From Chloroflexota bacterium (lineage in GTDB: Bacteria; Chloroflexota; Limnocylindria; P2-11E): 41,330 bases of DNA. Location of the stretch: assembly GCA_005889075.1 (NCBI GenBank), contig VBDQ01000080.1, positions 31,045-72,374 on the forward strand, in the 5' to 3' direction. The position numbers were made by a program, and so were the translations under genes. The notes under the pieces were generated by a model. That model made no database searches, was not told where the DNA came from, and saw only the letters and a program-made list of their open reading frames with translations. The stretch's first letter is position 1, and each line of letters begins with the position of its first letter. Shown one piece after another: positions 1 to 9,283 of the stretch.

Positions 1-997
1 CACTGTTGGGGATCATCAGCCCGAGCCTTCGGGCAGTTGAAACGTTGACGATCAGATCGAATTGGGTGGGTTGCTCGACAGGCAGATCGGCTGGGCTCGC
101 GCCTTTCAGGATCTTGTCCACGTAATCTGCCGCACGGCGATGCAGCGCAGCGAAATTCACGCCGAAGTGCATTAGACCGCCGGCGCGCGCGAATTGCATG
201 TCTGAGAACATCTGCGGGAGCCCGATCTTGTTCGCGAACTCTGGAACATGGTCGGGCGCCCGGACCACGGACAAAGCAGGCAGCATCAAGAGCGCATCGA
301 ATCGGCCAGCACGAATCCGTTCGAGCGCGGCATCGAGCTCGTCCGGCCCGTGCACGCCGATCGTCTCGACGGCGACTCCGAGTGTCTGGGCTGTCGCCTC
401 GATAACGCGAAGCAGCGCGGCCATCGCGACGTTGTTCGCGTTCCACAAGACGACCACGCGCGCCAGTGCCGGAATCGTCTCCTTCAGTATCTCGAGCTGC
501 TTTGCGGTGATGGCCTCAGATGCCGTGCTCACTCCGGTGATGTTTCTCCCAGGCCGAGCGAGACTGGCCACCAGCCCCTGTCCGACGGGATCGGTCGAGA
601 GCACGAACACGATTGGGATCGTCGCTGTCGCCTGCTTGGCCGCGAGCTGCGCAGGGATGGCCTCCGCGAGAATGACATCAGCCGGCAAGGCGACGAGTTC
701 GGCCGCCATGGCGGGCAGTCGGTCGACAACGTTTTCGGCGATCCGGAACTCGATGACGATGTTGCCTCCCTCGATGTAGCCGAGGGCCGCCAGCTGCTGC
801 CTGAAGGGGGCGCTCAAGGCCTCCACTGACGCTCTCGCGTTACCCGACAGATAGCCGATCGTCCGGATCCGACTTTCCGTGCCGCCGGACGCGCATCCCT
901 CGAGCACTGTGATCGCACCGAACGCCGCAGCTTGTGCGATGAACATGCGCCGACTGCTGAGCCGCCCGAAGCGCTGTCCGCTGGCGCGATCGCCCAT
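1..997 (-). CDS. PF04392-type ABC transporter substrate-binding lipoprotein, cut by window edge
   Basis: This gene runs off the left edge, so 332 codons are visible. The deduced protein starts with a twin-arginine stretch (SSRRMFIAQ), a hydrophobic segment and a Cys in VLEGC (residue 35), which reads as a Tat-like lipoprotein signal. It continues with IRTIGYLSGN, an (F)RQQLAALGYIEG block and VDRLPAMAAELV. These are hallmarks of the PF04392 substrate-binding family (TrpX-like and many uncharacterised importers). Members deliver an amino acid or similar small ligand to an ABC permease, but no permease is visible in the window. The ATG at 997 lies just ahead of the signal peptide; its ribosome binding site is weak. 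It follows the oxidoreductase beta gene by 86 bases on the same strand, so it may be the last visible gene of that operon. The ligand cannot be deduced. Confidence 0.85.
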   Translation of the reverse strand, partial: MGDRASGQRFGRLSSRRMFIAQAAAFGAITVLEGCASGGTESRIRTIGYLSGNARASVEALSAPFRQQLAALGYIEGGNIVIEFRIAENVVDRLPAMAAELVALPADVILAEAIPAQLAAKQATATIPIVFVLSTDPVGQGLVASLARPGRNITGVSTASEAITAKQLEILKETIPALARVVVLWNANNVAMAALLRVIEATAQTLGVAVETIGVHGPDELDAALERIRAGRFDALLMLPALSVVRAPDHVPEFANKIGLPQMFSDMQFARAGGLMHFGVNFAALHRRAADYVDKILKGASPADLPVEQPTQFDLIVNVSTARRLGLMIPNS

Positions 998-1083
998 GGC
1001 GCCCAATTCTCATTGTTCAGACAACCGTCGCCGAACGCGTGGTCGGTTGAGCCGCTCTTTCGCTTGCAGGGCTGGCTGAGACC

Positions 1084-1990
1084 TTACGCGGTCTTTTTCT
1101 CCTCGTGCAGAGGCTTGCGGTCGACCTTGAGGATGGTCTGGTCCTTCGCCGAGATCGTGAACGGGATCACGCCCGGGATGAGCCATTCGGTCCACATCTT
1201 GTCGACCTCGTGCTGGAAGTGCTCGACGTCCTCGTCGATGAAATGCGCGAACCGGCCCTGGCGCTTGAGGTACTCGTAGACGGGCTTGCGCTTCTTGCGG
1301 CCTTCCGCGATCTGCCGCGTGGGACCCGTGAGGTTGCAGACCCCGTCGATGACCTCATAGAGCGGCCAGATCCCGCACTCGACCGCGAGGTGTCCGAGCT
1401 CCTGCGAATACTGCGGGTGGTAGTCCCAGCCCTTCGGGCACGGGTCAAGCGTGTGGACGAACGTCGGCCCGCCGAGCTCGAGGGCCTTGCGGATCTTGTT
1501 CATGAGGTCGACCGCGTACGCCGCGCAGCCGGCCGCGATGTATCGCGACTCCGGGTGGCCCGCGGCGAGCATCCCCGGCACGTTCTTCTTCCAGCGCGTG
1601 TGCATGAGCCGCTTCTTGCTGCCGCTCGGCGAGAACGTCGTCACCGCGCCGTACGGCGTCTGGCTCGAGAGCTGGATGTCGGTGTTCGCGTACGACTCGT
1701 TGTCGTAGAGCAGGACGAGGCAGTTGTAGTCCTTGTGTGTGAGCGTCGCCGAGATGGCGCCGAGGCCCATGTCCGCGCCGCCGCCGTCACCGCAGAAAGC
1801 GATGACGTTGATCTTCTCGTTCTTGAGCTTGCCCTTGCGCATCAGGCGGACCCGATGCCTTGACCATGTGCCGCATTACGAGTGCGGATTCGCAGCCCTG
1901 ACAGGTGCGGTGCCCGCTAACGAACAATTCCTCGTAGGGAACGTCCTTGACGCCTTTGATCTGCGGGAGCGTGGTCGTTTCGACTGCCAT
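1084..1990 (-). pseudogene. 2-oxoacid:ferredoxin oxidoreductase beta (TPP-binding) subunit, disrupted by internal deletion and frameshift
   Basis: The gene starts well: AGGAGG sits 5 bases before the ATG at 1990, and the first 46 or so codons give a normal beta-subunit N-terminus with GHRTCQGCESALVMRH. At about 1845-1860 the reading frame breaks. The rest of the protein (LMRKGKLKNEK, then FCGDGGGADMG and YDNESYANT, the TPP-binding GDG...N motif, then LDPCPKGWDYHP) is in another frame and ends at the TAA at 1084. In homologues about 50 residues lie between these blocks, including the TGC motif whose Cys is a ligand of the proximal 4Fe-4S cluster. They are absent here. So this is a deletion plus frameshift, not a single-base error. 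The full enzyme would use TPP to cleave a 2-oxoacid and reduce ferredoxin. It could be a real pseudogene or an assembly collapse. Confidence 0.8.
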
Positions 1991-1999
1991 CTTGTCCTC

Positions 2000-3232
2000 C
2001 TAGCTCCGCACGCCAATCCAGTGACAGGTGTCACCGGCTTTGAGGTCGCCGGATGCGGCCGCTTTGGTCTTCTCGAAGATCTCTTGCGCCATCGGCTGCT
2101 CGATCTCGCGCCCGCCGAGCCCCGCGATGAACCCGACGACGACGGGACGCTTTGGCTGCGAGTAGAGCGCCGAGCGCACCTCGTTGTAGAGGACGCCGCC
2201 GTAATGCGGCGACCCGAAGCTGTAGTCGCGATCGATGACCCCGATGGCCTTGAAGCGCGAGAGGCTCCGCACGATCTCCTCGGTGGCGAACGGGCGGAAC
2301 CACTTGAGGCGCACGAGGCCGACCTTGTGCCCTTCTTTGCGCAGCCTGCGGATCGCGACCTTCATCGGGAGCGCGAGCGTGCCCTGGCCGAAGAAGACGA
2401 ACTCGGCGTCGTCCGTCATGTACTCGTCGAGGAACGGGCTCTCGCCTCCGCGACCGAAGAGCTTCTTGAAGTCCGCGTGCGCCTCGCGGATGACTCCCTC
2501 GGCCTTTCGCATCGCCTGGTCGTTCTGCATGCGGATCTCCATCAGCCAGTCCTGGTCGACCTGCGGCGCGATGGTGATCGGGTTGTCCGGGTGCAACAGG
2601 CGGTCCCCGAGATCGAAGGGCGGCAGGAACTTGTCCACCGCGGCCTGGGTCGGGATCTTGACGATCTGCTGCGAGTGGGTCAGGAACGCGCCGTCGAGGC
2701 CGATCGCCACCGGCAGCGACACGCGCTTGTCCTCACCGACGCGCCACGCCATCAGCGCGAGGTCGAGCGCCTCCTGGGCCGTCTCGGCCCACGGTAGAAG
2801 CCACCCAAGGTCGCGCACCGCCAGCGAGTCGTTGTGCTCGGTGCCGAACGCGCCCGGATCGTCGAGCGCGCGGTTCCCGCAGATCGCGACGACCGGCAGG
2901 CGCAGTCCTGCGGTCACGGCGATGGCCTCGAACGCGTAGAACCAGCCGACGCCCGAGCTCCCTACGAACACGCGCGACCCCACCGCGCACGCGTGCTTCA
3001 CGATCTCGAACTGGCTGTGCTCGCCGTCGGCGACGATGTATTCGACGTCCATCTTGCCGTTGGCGATGAGCTTGGCCGCGGCCTGCATCACGCCGTCGTA
3101 CGGACGGATCGGATAGGCGGCCATGACGTCGACATCGGCGAGGCGGATCGCTTCGGCGATGGCCTCGCATCCGGTCGCGAGCTGCTCGGTCTCGACGTCG
3201 GAGGTCTCGACGCTCTTGACTGCGACAGCCAT
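2000..3232 (-). CDS. 2-oxoacid:ferredoxin oxidoreductase alpha subunit, oxalate-oxidoreductase-like
   Basis: The 410-residue product has the pyrimidine-binding and domain II organisation of PFOR-type alpha subunits: AYPIRPYDGVMQ near residues 40-51, EYIVADGEHSQFEIVKHA, a GSSGVGWFYAFEA block and a C-terminal FGSPHYGGVLYNEVRSAL block. Pyruvate enzymes usually have Thr in YPITPS; here it is Arg44 (YPIRPY). In the characterised Moorella oxalate oxidoreductase an Arg at this place helps bind the dicarboxylate, so oxalate or another short anionic 2-oxoacid is plausible. That assignment is inference from one motif plus the fused gamma-delta partner. The stop of the gamma-delta gene and this ATG overlap as TGATG, which implies coupled translation; a GTG one codon upstream is possible. 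The beta gene follows 9 bases downstream. The subunit looks intact. Confidence 0.85.
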   Translation of the reverse strand: MAVAVKSVETSDVETEQLATGCEAIAEAIRLADVDVMAAYPIRPYDGVMQAAAKLIANGKMDVEYIVADGEHSQFEIVKHACAVGSRVFVGSSGVGWFYAFEAIAVTAGLRLPVVAICGNRALDDPGAFGTEHNDSLAVRDLGWLLPWAETAQEALDLALMAWRVGEDKRVSLPVAIGLDGAFLTHSQQIVKIPTQAAVDKFLPPFDLGDRLLHPDNPITIAPQVDQDWLMEIRMQNDQAMRKAEGVIREAHADFKKLFGRGGESPFLDEYMTDDAEFVFFGQGTLALPMKVAIRRLRKEGHKVGLVRLKWFRPFATEEIVRSLSRFKAIGVIDRDYSFGSPHYGGVLYNEVRSALYSQPKRPVVVGFIAGLGGREIEQPMAQEIFEKTKAAASGDLKAGDTCHWIGVRS

Positions 3233-4371
3233 CACTCATCACCCCCAGCGGAGGTCGTCGGATTCGCCGCCGGACTGGCGTTCGTCGCGGCGGTCGACGC
3301 GCGTGCGACGGCCTTTGGATCGGCAGGCACGCCGCTCATCTTCTCGAACCACTGGTTGTAGCTCGCACGGTCCTTCTTCCAGAGATCCCACTTGTTGGTG
3401 TTGTCGTCGAACTTCAGCTCGTCGACCATGACGATGCAGTCCTTGACCGGGCAGACCTGGGCGCAGATCCCGCAGCCGATGCAGGCCTCATAGACGACCT
3501 CGTAGTGCCCCTCGGGGGTGACCTCGAAGCATTCGTCGGGGCAGTCGAGCCAGCACATCGTGCACTTGATGCACGTGTCGAAGTTCACGACCGGTCGCAG
3601 CGTCCGCGCTGAGTATTTCTTGTAGAAGGGGTTGCGCTCGCCGGGCTTGCGCGCGTCGACCACGATCCCCGGCCGCATGGTCGTCCAGCCGGGCTTGTCG
3701 AACTGCAGCTTCTCGTGGCCGCTGGTGCCTTCGCCCGGCTTGACCGGGCGGATCCGCGCCCCGTCGTAGCCGTACTGCGCCGACTGGACCGCCGCCTCGT
3801 CCTTGGTCTGCTCCTTGATGAGGGCTTTGACGTCGTCGAGGCGGACCCAGTCCGGCGCGACCTTCGCAAGCGCGCCGAGCACGCGATAGTCGGTGTGATC
3901 GTCCTTGAACACCCAAAGGCCCGCGAACGATGCCGCGCCAGGGACGACGACCAGGCTGAACGGCCGCTCGGCCGTGTCGGTCTGTGAGAGCACCTCGTCG
4001 GGCGTCTTCTCGCTCGTCACGAGCAGGAAGCCGTCCTTGCGCACCGGCTTCCAGATCGGCTGCCGTCCGTACCACGCCCACGACTCGACGCCCTTGACCA
4101 GCGTGTCGTCCACGGCGATTGAGACATCCACGACCGCCGGTTCGTACTTGGCCATCGACGCCTCGAGCTCGATGTCGTTGACCGCCACGACGGCGAACTG
4201 CTTGGCCGGCACACCGTTGCGCTCGGGGGAGTCTCCGTATCGCGCGAAGGCGGTCCCGGTGTGGCCGCGCTTGCGCGCCGCAAGAACGATCGCGCGACAG
4301 ATCCGCTGCGCCAGCGTCTTCTGGAAGATGCCGCGATAGACGACCTCGACTGTGATCGAAGCTTCGGTCAC
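3232..4371 (-). CDS. Fused gamma-delta subunit of 2-oxoacid:ferredoxin oxidoreductase with two 4Fe-4S clusters
   Basis: This 379-residue protein joins two parts that are separate in most four-subunit enzymes. Residues 1-190 form the gamma domain (VEVVYRGIFQKTLAQRICRAI, then FARYGDSPERNG). Residues 255-320 form a delta/ferredoxin domain with two CxxCxxCxxxC sets, beginning at Cys267 and Cys297, to carry electrons from the TPP site to ferredoxin. The same fusion is known in Moorella oxalate oxidoreductase. A C-terminal tail rich in Ala, Thr and Pro (about 350-379) is unusual. I chose the GTG at 4371 because it overlaps the regulator's TGA as GTGA; an open frame continues upstream but only as a shadow of the regulator. 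It sits between the regulator and the alpha gene. Confidence 0.88.
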   Translation of the reverse strand: MTEASITVEVVYRGIFQKTLAQRICRAIVLAARKRGHTGTAFARYGDSPERNGVPAKQFAVVAVNDIELEASMAKYEPAVVDVSIAVDDTLVKGVESWAWYGRQPIWKPVRKDGFLLVTSEKTPDEVLSQTDTAERPFSLVVVPGAASFAGLWVFKDDHTDYRVLGALAKVAPDWVRLDDVKALIKEQTKDEAAVQSAQYGYDGARIRPVKPGEGTSGHEKLQFDKPGWTTMRPGIVVDARKPGERNPFYKKYSARTLRPVVNFDTCIKCTMCWLDCPDECFEVTPEGHYEVVYEACIGCGICAQVCPVKDCIVMVDELKFDDNTNKWDLWKKDRASYNQWFEKMSGVPADPKAVARASTAATNASPAANPTTSAGGDE

Positions 4372-5075
4372 GCCTTGCTCCCTCCGATCAGACGAAGGAT
4401 CCCCTCGCCGACCGCCTTGATGTGTTCCGCAGCCGCGCGACGCGCGGCCTCCGGGTCGTGCGCGCCGAGCGCGGCGAGGATGCGCCGGTGCGCATCCAGT
4501 GACGCATGAGCGCGCTGGTTGGTCTGCAGCCATTGCTCGCGGGATTCGCGGAGGACGTCCCACACCACCCCGAGCATCGTCGTGAGCAGCTCGTTGCGTG
4601 AGGCCTCACCGATCAGCTCGTGGAAGCGCGTGTCTTCATCCGCGTACGGCTCGGCGGCCGCGATCTTCCGCTCCTGCTCGGCGAAGATCTCCGAGAGCTC
4701 GGTGAGCTGCGTCGCCGTGATGCGCTCAGCCGCAAGCGCGGCGATCGCGGGTTCGATCAGCCCGCGGAACTCGATCGTGTCCGCGAGCGAATGGCCGCGC
4801 GCGATGAGGCTCACCAGGGGCTTCGCCAGATCGTCGGGAGAGGTCTGACGGACGAACGTACCGCCGCCAGCGCGCGTCTCAACGATGCCGAGAAGCTCGA
4901 GCGTCCGAAGCGCTTCGCGCACTGAAGCCCGCGAGACCTGGAACTGCTCGGCGAGCTGTCGCTCAGGGGGCAGCTGATCGCCCGCGTGCAGGTCACCGCG
5001 TTCAAGCAGTCCTTCGATCTGCTCGACGATCCCTTGATAGAGCCGGCTGCGCCGGATCGGCTCGATGAGGGTCAG
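4368..5075 (-). CDS. GntR-family regulator, FadR subfamily, apparent CTG start
   Basis: The protein (235 residues) has an N-terminal winged helix (GDQLPPERQLAEQFQVSRASVREALRTLELLGIVETRAGGGTF, described here in pieces: LPPERQLAE at the first helices and SRASVREALR at the recognition helix). A C-terminal all-helical FCD ligand domain follows, with DTRFHELIGEASRN typical of the metal-binding FadR group. Such regulators respond to small organic acids. An ATG start at 4922 would delete most of the DNA-binding domain. Between the in-frame TGA upstream and this domain there is no ATG, GTG or TTG. The only good candidate is the CTG at 5075, placed 7 bases after a strong GGGGAGG. It is the first gene of the oxidoreductase operon and probably controls it and itself through the palindrome at 5136-5146. 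Confidence 0.85.
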   Translation of the reverse strand: MTLIEPIRRSRLYQGIVEQIEGLLERGDLHAGDQLPPERQLAEQFQVSRASVREALRTLELLGIVETRAGGGTFVRQTSPDDLAKPLVSLIARGHSLADTIEFRGLIEPAIAALAAERITATQLTELSEIFAEQERKIAAAEPYADEDTRFHELIGEASRNELLTTMLGVVWDVLRESREQWLQTNQRAHASLDAHRRILAALGAHDPEAARRAAAEHIKAVGEGILRLIGGSKA

Positions 5076-5125
5076 TGCGGTACCTCCCCGGTAAATGAGC
5101 CTCGAAAACGCTGCACTTTCGCCCT

Positions 5126-5148
5126 TCTGGTCAGGTGGTCAGACCAGA
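5126..5148. promoter_or_regulatory. Predicted FadR/GntR operator, TGGTC-A-GACCA
   Basis: A perfect palindrome TGGTC-A-GACCA lies at 5136-5146, about 60 bases upstream of the regulator's start. An outer inverted repeat, TCTGGTC at 5126-5132 and GACCAGA at 5142-5148, encloses and overlaps it. FadR-subfamily regulators characteristically bind TGGT(N)nACCA sites, so this is very likely the operator for autoregulation and control of the oxidoreductase operon. It also lies 62 bases upstream of the divergent membrane-protein gene at 5210 and may control that too. The match to the site class is seen; binding is inferred. Confidence 0.7.
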
Positions 5149-5209
5149 CGAGGCAAGAGTAGTGCGAGGCACGACGGCACGTCAAACAGGCAAACGAGGA
5201 GGTGGCTCG

Positions 5210-5572
5210 ATGAGGCTCATGGGCCTTTCCGGCGAACGCGCCGCGGCGGCTCTCGCGGCCGCATTCGGCATCGCCAACGTGCTGTTCCAGGCGGCGAGCG
5301 CGTCGGATCGCTCGGCACCCGAGGCGGTCCTCGCGATCGCCGGCGCGCTCGCGCCGACCCTCGCGATCCTGGTCGCGTGGTGGGCGCCGGCTCTGCCGGT
5401 CACCCTCGCCATGCTTGTCGTCGCGATGCTCCTCGCGTTACCCGAGCTCGTTCTCGCCGGCAGCTTGCTCGCTCTGCTCGTCGAAATCCTGCTGGTCGTG
5501 GCGGTCGCATCGACTCCGCTGGAGCCTTCGCCTCGGGCGCGCAAACGCCGAAAGCTTTCGATCGTTTTCTGA
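5210..5572 (+). CDS. Small membrane protein of unknown function
   Basis: The 120-residue product is mostly hydrophobic. It has about four membrane segments (roughly residues 10-27, 38-56, 60-76 and 78-98), followed by a basic, cytoplasmic-looking tail with ARKRRK near the end. I chose the ATG at 5210 because GAGGAGGT lies 6-7 bases ahead; an upstream in-frame ATG at 5135 would run through the operator region. I do not recognise the family. It is divergent from the FadR-type regulator and shares its upstream region, so it could be regulated with the oxidoreductase operon. It could be a small membrane partner of that pathway, but nothing in the sequence shows this. Confidence 0.7.
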   Translation: MRLMGLSGERAAAALAAAFGIANVLFQAASASDRSAPEAVLAIAGALAPTLAILVAWWAPALPVTLAMLVVAMLLALPELVLAGSLLALLVEILLVVAVASTPLEPSPRARKRRKLSIVF

Positions 5573-5579
5573 CCGCTGT

Positions 5580-5609
5580 GGGGGCTCGCTCGCAGCTGAG
5601 CCAGCCCCC
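5580..5609. terminator. Hairpin between two convergent genes
   Basis: GGGGGCT at 5580-5586 pairs with AGCCCCC at 5603-5609. An alternative inner pairing is GGCTC with GAGCC. The hairpin starts 8 bases after the stop of the membrane-protein gene and lies 60 bases beyond the stop of the convergent ABC gene. No T-run follows on either strand, so termination would be by a strong stem only or Rho-assisted. The structure is seen; the role is inferred from position. Confidence 0.45.
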
Positions 5610-5668
5610 AAGCGCGGATAGGCTCACTCCCGCTTCGATCGACCGGCTCGGCATCACCTCTGCGCGCG

Positions 5669-7191
<1,523 letters not shown>

Positions 7192-7195
<4 letters not shown>

Positions 7196-8139
7196 GCGTG
7201 GCCCTCCGTTTCGTAGGGAAGGCCGTCGGCGGCGGGCGGCCGCGAGCGGCCGACGAACCCGGCGACGGCGAGGATCGTCAGGACGTACGGAAGCGTCGAC
7301 AGGAGCTGCACCGGGACCTGCACGCTCCCGATCGAGGCCCCTTGCAGAGAGAACGAGAGCGCTGTCCCGTAACCGAAGAGGAGCGATGCGACGAGCGCAC
7401 CGGCGGGCGTCCAGCGGCCGAAGATCATCGCCGCGAGCCCGATGAATCCGCGTCCGCCGGTCATGCCGTCGGTGAACGAGTGCGCGACCGAAAGCGAAAG
7501 GTACGCACCGCCGAGCGCGGCCAGGAGGCCCGAAGCGAGCACCGCCCAGTAGCGCGTCGGCCGGACGGCGATCCCAACCGTGTCCGCCGCACGTGGATGC
7601 TCGCCGACGGCGCGGAGGCGCAGCCCCGGAACGGTCCGGAAGAGGAAAGCCTGGATCACGACGACGAGCGCGAGGGCCACCCAGACGATCGCGTTCTGGT
7701 TGCCGATGACGTCGCCGACGAAGGGGATCGCAGCGATCGGGCCGAGCGACACGTCGGGGACTCCGGCGAGGTCGGCGGGGGTGCCGGTGTTTCCGTAGAA
7801 CTGGTAGTCGAGGTAGCTCGTCAGCCCGAGCGCGAGGATGTTGAGCGCCATCCCGGAGACGATCTGGTCGCTGCGGAGGTGGATCGCCGCGACCGCGTGG
7901 ATGGCCGCGAGGATCCCGCCTGCGCCCATGGCGACCGCAAGAGCCAGCACGACACTATGGGTCCGATCGGCAGCGACGACGCCGAAGAACGCTCCAACGA
8001 GCATGCAGCCCTCGAGCGCGATGTTCACCACACCGGAGCGCTCAGAGACCACCCCGCCGAGCGCCGCGAGGAGGATCGGCGTGGCGAGGCGAAGCGTGGC
8101 CGCGAGCACGCCTGCGCCGATGACCTGATCGAGCGTCAC
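7192..8139 (-). CDS. ABC importer permease, BMP system, second subunit (NupQ/YufQ-like)
   Basis: This 315-residue integral membrane protein belongs to the BPD_transp_2 permease family. It starts with LDQVIGAGVLAATLRLATPILLAALGG and has the family signature SERSGVVNIALEG in the first third, where the permease meets the membrane. Eight to ten hydrophobic segments span the rest, and a short polar tail ends the protein. It pairs with the larger permease encoded just upstream to form the channel of the nucleoside-type importer. GTG at 8139 overlaps the upstream permease stop by 4 bases (GTGA), and its own stop overlaps the ATPase start in the same way, so all three are translationally coupled. Confidence 0.92.
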
Positions 8140-9272
8140 GTGATCGCCTCGATGGGCTTTGGCCCACGGCGCCGCGCCGCCAAGATGCGGACGATGAGCT
8201 CAGCGGCGATGACGAAGAGCACGAGCGCCTCGATCACCGAGACGAGCTGCGCGGAGACGCCCGCGTTCGCCTGCATGATCGTCCCGCCGCGCGCGAACGC
8301 GCCGAAGAGCAGGGCCGCGAGGACGATGCCGATGGGGGAGTTCTTCCCCAGAAGCGCGACCGCGATCGCGTCGAAGCCGTAGCCCGCGGAGAAGCCGTCG
8401 AAGACGCGGTGGAAGACGCCCGAGACCTGGATCATCCCCGCAAGCCCGGCGAAACCGCCCGCGATCGCCATCGCGAGCACGATGCGCGTACGGGGATTGA
8501 TGCCCGCTTGGGCCGCCGCGCGCGCGCCGAGGCCGACCGCCCGCAGCTCGTAGCCGAGGGAAGTCCGCCAGAGGAGGAACCAGAAGACCACGACCGCGGC
8601 GATCGCGAGGAAGATCCCGGCGTGAAGTCGCGTGAGGGGCACGATCGAATTGGGGATGATCACCGGCAACACCGCGCCGTCGCCGATCGGGGCCGAGGCC
8701 GGGGTACCGAGGGCATTCGGCGCGGTCATCGGACCGTTCTGCAGCAGCCAGTGCATGACGAAGACGACGATGTAGTTCTGCATGATCGTGGTGATCACTT
8801 CGTTGACGCCGCGCGCGGCCTTGAGGTATCCCGCGATCGCTCCCCAGGCCGCACCAGCGCCGATTCCCGAGAGCAGGACCATCGGAAAGAGCACCGGCCC
8901 TGGCAGCGAGGCGAAGCGTGCGCCGACCGCCCCGGCGGCGACCGCTCCGACGAGAAGCTGGCTTTCCGCGCCGATGTTGAAGAGACCGCTCCGGAACGCG
9001 ACCGCGACGGCTAGCCCAGCGAGGATGAGCGGGATCGTCTGGATGAGCGTCTCCGTGATGTCGTAGGGGCTGCCGAATGCGCCTTTGAAGAGGTCGACGT
9101 ACGCGGAGATGGGGTCGTGGCCGGATGCGAGTACGAACAGCATCCCCACGAGGAGCGCGAAGGCGACGGAGACCACCGGGACTGCCGGGCCCGTCGCCCA
9201 CTGTGCGGCGGGTTGACGGACCGACGGGGCCGTTGCCGGCCCCGTCGGTGATGCCTGCGGCTCGGTCGCCAC
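8136..9272 (-). CDS. ABC importer permease, BMP system, first subunit (NupP/YufP-like)
   Basis: The 378-residue permease of the BPD_transp_2 family has a polar N-terminus of about 25 residues, a first membrane helix with VPVVSVAFALLVGMLFVL, then the typical LFKGAFGSPYDITETLIQTIPLILAGLAVA block and FRSGLFNIGAESQ, the signature that marks this subunit. The rest contains about nine more hydrophobic segments with FHRVFDGFSAGYGFDAIAVALLG near the end. It forms the transmembrane channel with the smaller permease. It starts 11 bases after the BMP lipoprotein stop and overlaps the next gene by 4 bases. The Ala/Pro/Thr-rich first 25 residues may be a cytoplasmic extension. Confidence 0.92.
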   Translation of the reverse strand: MATEPQASPTGPATAPSVRQPAAQWATGPAVPVVSVAFALLVGMLFVLASGHDPISAYVDLFKGAFGSPYDITETLIQTIPLILAGLAVAVAFRSGLFNIGAESQLLVGAVAAGAVGARFASLPGPVLFPMVLLSGIGAGAAWGAIAGYLKAARGVNEVITTIMQNYIVVFVMHWLLQNGPMTAPNALGTPASAPIGDGAVLPVIIPNSIVPLTRLHAGIFLAIAAVVVFWFLLWRTSLGYELRAVGLGARAAAQAGINPRTRIVLAMAIAGGFAGLAGMIQVSGVFHRVFDGFSAGYGFDAIAVALLGKNSPIGIVLAALLFGAFARGGTIMQANAGVSAQLVSVIEALVLFVIAAELIVRILAARRRGPKPIEAIT

Positions 9273-9283
9273 GGGTTACTTGG

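Noticed and set aside
1105..3361. Long open frames on the plus strand opposite the oxidoreductase operon
   Set aside because: They are mirror frames of GC-rich genes on the other strand, show Arg/Asp/Gly/Ala-rich composition with no domain, and run across gene borders.
4017..4283. Short frames inside the gamma-delta gene on both strands
   Set aside because: They are Arg/Ser/Pro-rich shadows with no ribosome binding site and no conserved domain.
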